A DNA stretch of 10,332 nucleotides, taken from contig CAXMPK010000070.1 in NCBI GenBank assembly GCA_964195405.1, positions 1 through 10,332 of the forward strand, given 5' to 3'. Numbering within the stretch: the first letter of the stretch is position 1; each line of letters begins with the position of its first letter. Of this stretch, positions 1 through 6,570 are shown one piece after another. Source of the DNA: CAXMPK01 sp964195405 (GTDB taxonomy: Bacteria; Actinomycetota; Acidimicrobiia; Spongiisociales; ZC4RG35). The notes below the pieces were generated by a model. That model was not told where the DNA came from, did not search any database, and saw only the letters and a program-made list of their open reading frames with translations. The translations under genes and the position numbers were made by a program.

Positions 1-1263
1 CGCAGTGTTGAGTTGCTGGGACGACTCCACTCAACCGGCTCATGGCCACACTCGCCGCCGACGACCGCGCGGAACGTGAGGCGATCCCCCGTCCATGGCC
101 GTCTTGAGAAGGCGGGAGCTCATTTCTCCGAATCTGCGGGATGGGAGAGCCCCGCGTGGTTCGGCTCACCAGCCCCAGACGGCGCGAGGTTGTCTTACGA
201 ACGCAAACATTGGTTCGAGTTTCATGCCGCCGAACACCATGCAGTCCGGAACGGGGTCGCCCTTCTGGACCTCTCCTCGATGTCAAATTTTCTTGTGCAG
301 GGACCCGGAGCCGAAGAAGCGCTCAACACAATCTCAGGCAACAACATCGCCATCCCGGTTGGTCAATGTGTCTACACCCAGTGGATGAATGAACGAGGTG
401 GCATCGAGGCCGACCTGACCATCACCCGGATCGGTGAGCTTGAGTTTTTTGTGGTTGTTGCTGAGGCGTTCCACAGACGTGTGGAGATGATGTTGAGGAG
501 GGGATCGTCCCCCGACGACGGCGTTTACATCACCGATGTCACCTCCGGGTACGCGCTACTGAGCCTTCAAGGTCCCGATTCGCGCTCGGTGCTGAGTCAG
601 ATCACCACAACGAGCTTGAGCAACGAGGACTTCCCGTATTTCACAGCCCGAGAACTTGATCTCCACCACGCTCGAGGCATGGCCTTCAGGATGAGTTTCG
701 TTGGAGAGCTCGGTTGGGAGCTTTACGTCCCGTCTGAGTTTGCAGTCAGTGTTTACGACGCTCTCATGGAAGCTGGAGGAGACTTCGGGCTGGTCAATGC
801 AGGCATGGAAACCTTGGAGAGCACCAGGACCGAAGCCGGCAGACGTGACTACGGCCTCGATATGGAGAACTCAGATTCTCCTCTCGAAGCTGGACTCGGG
901 TTCGCAGTGGACTTCGACAAACCTGGCGGCTTCATTGGACGCGAGGCGCTGTTGCGCCAACGCGAGAAGCGACCATTGAACTCTCGTTTGGTCCAGTTCT
1001 TGCTCGAAGACCCTGAACCCTTGCTATTCGGAGAGGAACCGATATTGCACGAAGGGAAAGCGGTGGGATACCTGAGGTCAGGGGCGTACGGACACACCCT
1101 CGGAGCTGCAATGGGCATGGGCTTTGTCGAGCACGCCGACGGAGTGACACCAGATCTCGTGAACTCCGGGGGATTTGAAATCCAGATTGCTGGCGAGCGA
1201 ATACCCGCCGCAACCTCCCTGAGACCGATGTATGACCCAAAGGGCTTACGTGTTCGGATGTAG
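1..1263 (+). CDS. Dimethylglycine/sarcosine dehydrogenase-type protein, C-terminal GcvT (folate-binding) half; 5' partial
   Basis: The reading frame is open from base 1 to a TAG at 1261-1263, so the gene starts before the window and the TTG at 13 is not a real start. The opening segment (TARNVRRSP, then GRLEKAGAHF and GWESPAWF) is the junction typically found between the FAD domain and the GcvT domain of dimethylglycine/sarcosine dehydrogenases. After it come GcvT landmarks: LDLSSMSNFLVQGP, NERGGIEADLTITR around the folate/catalytic Asp region, LSLQGPDSR, FVGELGWELYVP, and SPLEAGLGFAVDF followed by FIGREAL. The C-terminal GcvT_C barrel ends near YDPKGLRVRM. In this family the domain transfers the methylene group released by amine oxidation to tetrahydrofolate. 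One oddity is that the usual LRxEKGYRxWG motif reads STRTEAGRRDYG, which may alter substrate or folate contacts. A stand-alone aminomethyltransferase is possible but less likely given the N-terminal junction. The next gene follows after 18 bases. Confidence 0.85.
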   Translation, partial: RSVELLGRLHSTGSWPHSPPTTARNVRRSPVHGRLEKAGAHFSESAGWESPAWFGSPAPDGARLSYERKHWFEFHAAEHHAVRNGVALLDLSSMSNFLVQGPGAEEALNTISGNNIAIPVGQCVYTQWMNERGGIEADLTITRIGELEFFVVVAEAFHRRVEMMLRRGSSPDDGVYITDVTSGYALLSLQGPDSRSVLSQITTTSLSNEDFPYFTARELDLHHARGMAFRMSFVGELGWELYVPSEFAVSVYDALMEAGGDFGLVNAGMETLESTRTEAGRRDYGLDMENSDSPLEAGLGFAVDFDKPGGFIGREALLRQREKRPLNSRLVQFLLEDPEPLLFGEEPILHEGKAVGYLRSGAYGHTLGAAMGMGFVEHADGVTPDLVNSGGFEIQIAGERIPAATSLRPMYDPKGLRVRM

Positions 1264-1281
1264 TCATCGGCACACAGCGGT

Positions 1282-2694
1282 GTGAGCGTTTCTGCTGGTC
1301 GGTGGCCATCTGAAGCATTGGATGCTGCCCAACCGAAAGTCTTTTGGTCGGATTCGGATGATGAGCCGGAGGAGGCTCCACATCTCGAAGGCGAACTCAA
1401 AGCGGACCTCACGATCATCGGAGGCGGGTTTACCGGTCTTTGGGCGGCCATATACGCCCTCGAGGAGGAACCAGGTCTGACGGTCGCACTCTTGGAAGCC
1501 AAGCGTTGCGGATTTGGGGCGAGTTCTCGAAACGGCGGATTCTGTGACAGCTCTTTGACCCACGGACTTGAGAACGGGATCTCACATTGGCCCGATGAGA
1601 TCGAAACCCTCATCAGACTTGGCCGCCAAAATCTCGACCACATCGAATCTCGCATCAAGCGGTATGGCATCGACGCCGACTTCCACAGGGTGGCTGAAAC
1701 GGCTGTCGCCACCGAGTCATGGCAACTGGAGAGCCTGTCTGAGAGTGTCGATCTGCACAAAGCGGTCGGCGACGATGTCGAACTGCTCGACGACGGCGCA
1801 ATGAAGGATCGCATCGCTTCGCCGACCTATGTCGGCGGATTGGTACGTCACAACGATGTGGCACTAGTTGATCCCGCCCGTCTTTGTTGGGGCCTCCGAC
1901 GTGTCGCTGAGTTGTTGGGAGCGATGATTTTCGAGAACAGTCGCGTCATCAAGATCGAGCGCTTCGGCTCCGACTTGCAAGTGATTACCCATCGAGGGTC
2001 CATCCGTTCAGAGCGGGTGGTCGTGGCCACCAATGCCTACGAGGGGCCACACCGATCCGCTCGACGCTTCGTCATCCCGGTGTACGACCATGTTCTGATG
2101 ACCGAGCCATTGGACCCTCCACAACTCGAGTCGCTTCGCTGGAGAGCTCGAGACGGCGTGGGTGATGCCTCGAATCAGTTTCACTACTACCGGCTTTCGA
2201 AAGACAACCGAATCTTGTGGGGCGGTTATGACGCCACCTATCACTACGGAAGTGGTGTCAAGCCTCAGCATGATCAGAGCGAGGTGGTGCATATGGCGCT
2301 TGCTGAGCACTTCTTCGAAACCTTCCCCCAGCTTGAAGGCCTCTTGTTCACGCATCGATGGGGCGGGCCTATCGGAACAACGACGCGTTTCACCGTAACG
2401 TGGGGGACCGCGGAGCGCGGGCAGTTGGTCTGGGCGGGCGGTTACACAGGTCTGGGTGTTGGGGCGAGCCTGTTCGGCGCCAGAGTCGCTCTCGACTTGG
2501 TCTTTGGGCGCACAACAGAACGAACTGAGCTTGAAATGGTCAGAAAGAGACCTACCCCGTTTCCACCCGAGCCGTTGCGTTGGACCGGGGTCCAGTTGAC
2601 GCGGAGAGCCATGCAAAGCGCGGATGAGAATTCGGGCCGACGGGGGCCATGGCTGAGGCTCTTGGATCGATTCGGAATCGGATTCGATTCGTAG
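1282..2694 (+). CDS. FAD-dependent oxidoreductase, DAO family (PuuB/glycine oxidase-like amine oxidase)
   Basis: This is a complete 470-residue flavoprotein. A Rossmann FAD-binding motif GGGFTG lies at residues 47-52, with an acidic ribose-binding residue at the end of the second strand (LLEAK, Glu72). GASSRNGGF follows at 79-87, characteristic of the gamma-glutamylputrescine oxidase-like branch of the DAO family. The C-terminal part has the conserved THRWGGPIGTTTRF segment and the flavin-contacting GGYTGLGVGAS near residues 385-400, then a tail ending FGIGFDS typical of actinobacterial members. Such enzymes oxidise primary or secondary amines or amino acids with FAD and usually produce H2O2; the substrate cannot be read from sequence. 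The GTG start at 1282 is the only standard start codon between the preceding stop and the conserved region; no convincing Shine-Dalgarno is visible. The gene shares strand and reading frame with the upstream GcvT-type gene, separated by a stop and six codons, so the two are probably cotranscribed. Confidence 0.88.
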   Translation: MSVSAGRWPSEALDAAQPKVFWSDSDDEPEEAPHLEGELKADLTIIGGGFTGLWAAIYALEEEPGLTVALLEAKRCGFGASSRNGGFCDSSLTHGLENGISHWPDEIETLIRLGRQNLDHIESRIKRYGIDADFHRVAETAVATESWQLESLSESVDLHKAVGDDVELLDDGAMKDRIASPTYVGGLVRHNDVALVDPARLCWGLRRVAELLGAMIFENSRVIKIERFGSDLQVITHRGSIRSERVVVATNAYEGPHRSARRFVIPVYDHVLMTEPLDPPQLESLRWRARDGVGDASNQFHYYRLSKDNRILWGGYDATYHYGSGVKPQHDQSEVVHMALAEHFFETFPQLEGLLFTHRWGGPIGTTTRFTVTWGTAERGQLVWAGGYTGLGVGASLFGARVALDLVFGRTTERTELEMVRKRPTPFPPEPLRWTGVQLTRRAMQSADENSGRRGPWLRLLDRFGIGFDS

Positions 2695-2726
2695 CGTCTT
2701 GCTCTCTCACCCAGCGCAATTGGTGA

Positions 2727-4751
2727 CTACGAGACTGCACGACTGTCACGACGGAAAGGCACGGGGACCGGAACGTACGCGTCGAGTTCCCTGGCATATT
2801 TGTGTCCAGAGTAGACAGCCGTCGCAATGGTGCCGGGAGCGAGACAGTCACCAATTCTGTCGATAGCGATGCGTTCAATCAGACTGTGATAAAGCTCATC
2901 CTTTGGTATGCGTGACGTTGCCATCACCACCGTTGTGGCTCCGAGATCTCTCTTTTCTTCGGTGTGGATGGACTCCATCACAATGTGGTCTGCTGCAATG
3001 CTTGACAGCGTCACGCCGGTTTCGATCGAGATCGAGAGACTGAGAATTCGCTGCTGAATTCGGTACTGCTCTTCGGTAAGTCTTGTCCACGTCGAGATCT
3101 CGTTGGCGGGTGTAACGAGGGTGACTTCGAGGCCGTCCAGTCGCAGCTTCTCAGCGATGACCCCTCCGATGTAGTAATGGTCGTCGTCGTAGACAACCAC
3201 TGGTCCGTCCGGGACAACACCCGCAAGAATTTCGTCCGGCGTGATTACGTTCGGGCTTTCCGATCCTTCCACCGGCTGGTCCAGCCACCGCCCGACACCA
3301 TCTCGACGCCACTTTGCCCCAGTGGCGATCACCACTCGATCCGGGGCGAATTGAAGGATTTGTTCTTCGTCGAGTTCGCTTTCGAGGTAATACTCGACAT
3401 TGCTCAGCTTGGAAATCATGGTCAGCCGCCAATCTCGCACCCGCGCCCATTGCGCTAGCCCAGGCAAACCAGACTCAAGGGTGACTCGACCTCCAAGTTC
3501 GCGGCGAGATTCGGTGAGGGTCACCTCATATCCCCGTTTTCCAAGAGCAACCGCTGCCTCGAGACCCGCAGGTCCTCCGCCGACGATCAGGATCGAGGAG
3601 TCCGAGCCCCTTTCCGGGATGTACTCGGGATGCCAGCCCTTCCTCCACTCCTCACCCATCGCCGGATTCTGGGTGCACCGAATTGGTGTTCCGGTCTGGT
3701 CGCCGATGTAGCAAATGTTGCAGCCAATGCACTCTCGTATCTCGTCTGCGCGTCCCTCTGAGATCTTGTTCGGAATGAATGGATCAGCGATCGAGGGACG
3801 AGCCGCTCCTATGAGGTCAACGACACCCTGACGAACGAGACGCAACATGGTCTCGGGGTCAGTGAATCTTCCAACACTCACCACCGGTTTGTCGGTCACA
3901 GATTTCACCCAAGACATCGTCTGTTCCAGACCCGCTTCGGGTACGAAGCGAGAGGTCCCCATCTCATATGAATAGTCATGAACCGTTATGTCCCAGAGGT
4001 CCGGAAGATCGGCCAGCAGTTCGATCATCTCCCGCGGTTCTGCAGTTTCTTGATTGTCGTCGCCGCCACCGCTGCTAGCCGAAAATCGGACAGCGACCGC
4101 ACAGGTGTCTCCGATCTCCTCTTTGGTCTCGATGATGAGCTCTTTGAGCAACCGAACCCTGTTTTCAACCGACCCGCCGTATTCGTCTGTCCTTTGGTTG
4201 GAAGGCGTCAAGAACTGATGAACGAGATACCAGTGAGCTGCGTAGACATAGACGATGTCGAAGCCGGCCCTCTGAGCGCGTCGAGCAGCCTCGAGATGCC
4301 ATCTCTTGAGATCCTTGATGTCTGCTTTGTCCATCGCTTTGGACTGCAATGGGCCATTGACACCAGCAGGCATGCTGCGGGGGCCGATCGACGGTTCACG
4401 CGAGTAGAGATTCTCCGATGTCGCTCCCCCGTGCCAGAGCTCGATGCCTGCCAAAGCACCGTGCTCGTGAACCTTGTCGACCGTCAGCGACATGGCCCGG
4501 ACGTCGTCTTCGTCCCAGATTGAGGCCGATGGATAGGGCTCGTCGTCAGACGAATGATGGATCGAGGAGTACTCGGTGCATACCGTTCCCCATCCCCCTT
4601 CAGCCTTCACACCACGAAGGGCTGCCACCGAATTGGGACGTCGGTAGCCCATGCCTGTGCAGTGCGGAACCTGATAAAAGCGATTCGGCGCTGTTACAGG
4701 ACCGATCCCTACCGGCTCGAACAGCACGTCAAAACGCGGGTCACGTGCCAT
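2727..4751 (-). CDS. Trimethylamine dehydrogenase/DgcA-like 4Fe-4S flavoprotein (NADH:flavin oxidoreductase family)
   Basis: The 674-residue protein is collinear with Methylophilus trimethylamine dehydrogenase (TMADH). The N-terminal old-yellow-enzyme barrel begins ARDPRFDVLFEPVGIGP and carries FYQVPHC; Cys31 matches the cysteine that forms the 6-S-cysteinyl-FMN bond. Tyr61, Tyr170, His173 (AAH) and Arg222 align with TMADH active-site residues. Four cysteines (C341, C344, C347, C359 in CIGCNIC and IRCTQNP) fit the 4Fe-4S cluster. An ADP-binding Rossmann motif GGGPAG follows at 391-396, with the C-terminal dinucleotide-type domain after it. Family members oxidatively demethylate tri- or dimethylamine, dimethylglycine (DgcA) or deaminate histamine, passing electrons to ETF. 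The two bowl tryptophans of TMADH (Trp264, Trp355) are not conserved: Asp351 is at the second, and the 257-266 loop is three residues shorter. The substrate is thus probably not trimethylamine; dimethylglycine or a related methylamine fits the neighbours. A GAGGAG Shine-Dalgarno lies 7 bases before the ATG. Confidence 0.9.
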   Translation of the reverse strand: MARDPRFDVLFEPVGIGPVTAPNRFYQVPHCTGMGYRRPNSVAALRGVKAEGGWGTVCTEYSSIHHSSDDEPYPSASIWDEDDVRAMSLTVDKVHEHGALAGIELWHGGATSENLYSREPSIGPRSMPAGVNGPLQSKAMDKADIKDLKRWHLEAARRAQRAGFDIVYVYAAHWYLVHQFLTPSNQRTDEYGGSVENRVRLLKELIIETKEEIGDTCAVAVRFSASSGGGDDNQETAEPREMIELLADLPDLWDITVHDYSYEMGTSRFVPEAGLEQTMSWVKSVTDKPVVSVGRFTDPETMLRLVRQGVVDLIGAARPSIADPFIPNKISEGRADEIRECIGCNICYIGDQTGTPIRCTQNPAMGEEWRKGWHPEYIPERGSDSSILIVGGGPAGLEAAVALGKRGYEVTLTESRRELGGRVTLESGLPGLAQWARVRDWRLTMISKLSNVEYYLESELDEEQILQFAPDRVVIATGAKWRRDGVGRWLDQPVEGSESPNVITPDEILAGVVPDGPVVVYDDDHYYIGGVIAEKLRLDGLEVTLVTPANEISTWTRLTEEQYRIQQRILSLSISIETGVTLSSIAADHIVMESIHTEEKRDLGATTVVMATSRIPKDELYHSLIERIAIDRIGDCLAPGTIATAVYSGHKYARELDAYVPVPVPFRRDSRAVS

Positions 4752-4774
4752 CCACCAGCTCCTCGATCGTGTCA

Positions 4775-4791
4775 GTGAACCTTAGGTTCAC
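4775..4791. promoter_or_regulatory. Perfect 17-bp palindrome, candidate operator of the TMADH-like gene
   Basis: GTGAACCTTAGGTTCAC is a perfect inverted repeat with 8-base arms around a single central base. It lies 23 bases before the ATG of the minus-strand TMADH-like gene, between the preceding gene and the Shine-Dalgarno. This position suits a repressor site, or an activator site of the kind used by MerR, TetR or GntR proteins. The half-site orientation (AACCT...AGGTT) is opposite to the IdeR/DtxR iron box. No regulator gene is present nearby, so the protein that binds is unknown. The same bases could form an RNA hairpin in the leader. Confidence 0.5.
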
Positions 4792-4862
4792 GATGGTCGG
4801 CGGAAGGAGTTCATCCGAGATCTGCGATAGAAGGCGGTCGAAGCCCCCGCTGATAGAACCGC

Positions 4863-5423
4863 TCAGACCTGATCAAGCAGGCCGTCAAGCGGCCTCGGCA
4901 CCCGAGCCAAGTCGAGTGCTTCGACCAACAATCGCCCATATCGAACCTTGCGACCTGCCTTTACACCGATGAACCGCCTGAGTTGCTCGTCACGGGCTCG
5001 GCCTCGCCATGCAGGCTGGTTCTGGAAAGTTCGGAACCCCCCAAGTTCTCCCTGACCGTCGATAACTTCTTCCACCGACTCGCAACCAAGTGGGATCAAC
5101 TCGTCCTCGAGGTCAACGACGCAGACGTAGAAGCCCAGCGACTCCATCTCGACCCGAGACAGGTTGGGTCCGAGTCCGACTCGTTCCAATGCACGTTGAA
5201 AGTCGCCCACCTCTGCTTCGTCGCAGAGTCCAGCCAGTTGTACGTCAAACCCATGAGGACTCTTCAGGTCATCGAGGAAGTCTCCAACGGCCGAGGCACC
5301 GCCCATTGCCACGATGGATACGCCCTCAGCATCGAGATTTCATCCCAAGCGTTTGGCAAGAGCATCAACAGCCGCTCGGTCGCTCTCCCCCTCAACCAGT
5401 ACCATCGCGTCGACAGTTGCCAC
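4863..5423 (-). pseudogene. OLD-like TOPRIM domain protein, interrupted by an in-frame TGA
   Basis: Read from a GTG at 5421-5423, the frame encodes a 186-residue protein that matches what I recall of a small actinobacterial TOPRIM family, often annotated as an ATP-dependent endonuclease. It has the N-terminal TOPRIM glutamate motif VLVEGESD (residues 8-15), AMGGASAVG, the acidic second motif GLCDEAEV (residues 65-72), then SLGFYVCVVDLEDELI, a GRKVRYGRLLVEAL segment and the C-terminus RVPRPLDGLLDQV. A TGA at 5340-5342 interrupts the frame at codon 28, between KRLG and NLDAEGVSIV. The residues on both sides belong to the same conserved block in the same frame, so only one codon is wrong; related proteins commonly have Arg here, and CGA to TGA is one transition. 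Without readthrough, only a 149-residue piece starting at the GTG 5310-5312 could be made, and it lacks the TOPRIM glutamate. TOPRIM proteins cleave or join nucleic acids, but the role of this short family is unknown. It is either a recent pseudogene or a sequence error. Confidence 0.75.
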
Positions 5424-5472
5424 ACCGACGAGATTATCGAATCATTCGGGTAGGTCGACTGCGGTCTGGCTA

Positions 5473-5502
5473 TTGACGGAATTAACACTATCTACATAGT
5501 GT
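5473..5502 (+). promoter_or_regulatory. Candidate promoter of the ATP-grasp gene
   Basis: TTGACG at 5473-5478 is a good -35 match. With an 18-base spacer, TAGTGT at 5497-5502 is a weak -10 match (three of six bases). This would place transcription start a short way upstream of the GTG at 5537. The AT-rich inverted repeat at 5480-5507 occupies the spacer and the -10, so a protein bound there would be expected to block the polymerase. The assignment rests on hexamer matching only. Confidence 0.35.
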
Positions 5503-5507
5503 TAATT
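5480..5507. promoter_or_regulatory. 12-bp AT-rich inverted repeat, candidate operator in a divergent gene gap
   Basis: AATTAACACTAT (5480-5491) and ATAGTGTTAATT (5496-5507) are perfect inverse complements separated by CTAC. It is the most AT-rich stretch of the window and stands out against GC-rich DNA. It lies between the minus-strand TOPRIM gene (start 5423) and the plus-strand ATP-grasp gene (start 5537), so one dimeric regulator could control both. An intrinsic terminator is unlikely because the stem is AT-rich and no U-run fits either gene end. Confidence 0.5.
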
Positions 5508-5536
5508 AAAACCCAAGCGAGTCGGAAAGGTCCCTT

Positions 5537-6463
5537 GTGTCGATAGCCGTCTTCCACGAGCACGCCAAATGGAACGAACCATTGTTTAAGGAGCTGGATC
5601 GGCGTGGTCTCGATTGGTCCTCGCTAGACGCTTCCAGTTTCGGGTTCGATCCGGGATGGGTTGGCGATTGGGATGTCTTGGTCAACCGGATGAGCCCTTC
5701 GGCGTGGACCAGGGGTCACATGACCGCGATGCTTCAAACCCCCGAGTTTCTCCACAACGTCGAGTCGACAGGGATCCCGGTTGTGAACGGAGCGACTTCG
5801 TATGAGTTTGAGTTGTCCAAAAGGAAACAATTGGATTTGTTGAGGCGCGAGCGGGTGCGGCACCCCGAGGGGCGTCCAGTCTTGAACAGCAGTGAGATTC
5901 TTGGGGCCGCCATCGACCTCAGCTTTCCTGTTCTGGTCAAACCCAACATCGGTGGCAGCGGCGCCGGAATCACCGAATACCAGACAGCAACCGATCTAGC
6001 CGCCGCGGTCGATGCAGGTCTCTTGGACGATCTCGGTCCCGATGGCACGGGTTTAGTCCAAGAGAAGCTCCCGGCCCGGGATGACTCGATCGTGAGGGTT
6101 GAGATCCTCGGCGGAACCTTCTTGTACGCGATCAAGCTCCGACTCCAACCGGGCTCGTTCAACCTTTGTCCAGCCGACTACTGCGACCCGGCGCAAGCTG
6201 TCGGCGATGCGAGTGATCTGGTCAAGGGATACTTACCCCCTGATGACCTCATCGACGAAGCGGCTCGCATTCTCGACGCGACTGGTGCCGATCTCGGCGG
6301 AGTGGAATACCTGGTGAACGATCTCGATGGAGAGGCTTACTTCTACGATATCAACGCCTTGTCCAACTTCGTGGCCGATGCCCCCAACGTGGTCGGTTTC
6401 AACCCCTTCGTCCAACTGGTCGACTTCATCGAAGAGCGGGCCAAAAAGGCAGTCCTCGCCTGA
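5537..6463 (+). CDS. ATP-grasp (RimK-like) carboxylate-amine ligase of unknown substrate
   Basis: The 308-residue protein has the ATP-grasp layout. A pre-ATP-grasp domain covers about residues 1-85, followed by a lysine-rich stretch (SKRKQLDLLRRE, 94-105). FPVLVKPNIGGSGAGI follows at 130-145, with Lys135 and a glycine-rich phosphate loop. The adenine hinge is LVQEKL (173-178), and the metal-binding end has GVEYLV (Glu257) and YFYDIN (Asp271, Asn273). Ligands of this fold activate a carboxylate as acyl phosphate and join it to an amine or thiol. FNLCPADYC at 208-216, with two cysteines, is an unusual insert that may define a subfamily. The GTG start at 5537 has a GGAAAGG Shine-Dalgarno 6 bases upstream. 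The gene stands between the amine locus and the transporter operon with its own candidate promoter, and neither neighbour names a substrate. The fold is secure; the reaction is not known. Confidence 0.85.
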   Translation: MSIAVFHEHAKWNEPLFKELDRRGLDWSSLDASSFGFDPGWVGDWDVLVNRMSPSAWTRGHMTAMLQTPEFLHNVESTGIPVVNGATSYEFELSKRKQLDLLRRERVRHPEGRPVLNSSEILGAAIDLSFPVLVKPNIGGSGAGITEYQTATDLAAAVDAGLLDDLGPDGTGLVQEKLPARDDSIVRVEILGGTFLYAIKLRLQPGSFNLCPADYCDPAQAVGDASDLVKGYLPPDDLIDEAARILDATGADLGGVEYLVNDLDGEAYFYDINALSNFVADAPNVVGFNPFVQLVDFIEERAKKAVLA

Positions 6464-6508
6464 CCACTTAGGTATCAAACGCCAGCGGCTTCCCGGGCGA
6501 GAACCGCA

Positions 6509-6523
6509 CCGACATCGTGTCGG
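6509..6523. repeat. 15-bp inverted repeat upstream of the transporter operon
   Basis: CCGACA (6509-6514) and TGTCGG (6518-6523) are inverse complements around TCG, in the 107-base gap between the ATP-grasp gene and the Mtb12-like lipoprotein gene. It could be an operator of the operon or a weak transcription barrier after the ATP-grasp gene. There is no U-run for an intrinsic terminator. A half-site resembling an IdeR box (TTAGGTATC, 6468-6476) is nearby but has no second half. Confidence 0.25.
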
Positions 6524-6570
6524 AATCGTTTCGACTGGGAGTCGGTGGCTCAGGTTGTGGGAGTCCCCCG

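Noticed and set aside
849..1814. 321-codon open frame on the minus strand spanning the end of the GcvT-type gene and the start of the DAO gene
   Set aside because: It is antisense to two well-supported genes, and its Ser/Pro/Arg-rich translation matches no family. Codon bias of the sense genes explains it.
5340..5342. Selenocysteine or general TGA recoding at the TOPRIM stop
   Set aside because: TGA ends several neighbouring genes normally, no selenocysteine insertion structure was recognised, and the position is not a catalytic residue in this family.
4983..5453. 156-codon plus-strand frame opposite the TOPRIM gene
   Set aside because: The minus strand carries clear TOPRIM motifs over the same bases; the plus-strand product has no recognisable domain.
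5480..5507. Intrinsic terminator at the AT-rich inverted repeat
   Set aside because: The stem is AT-rich, lies upstream of both flanking genes, and lacks the GC stem and U-run of a terminator.
6464..6570. IdeR/DtxR iron box upstream of the heme-type operon
   Set aside because: Only one half-site (TTAGGTATC) resembles the consensus; no symmetric second half is present.
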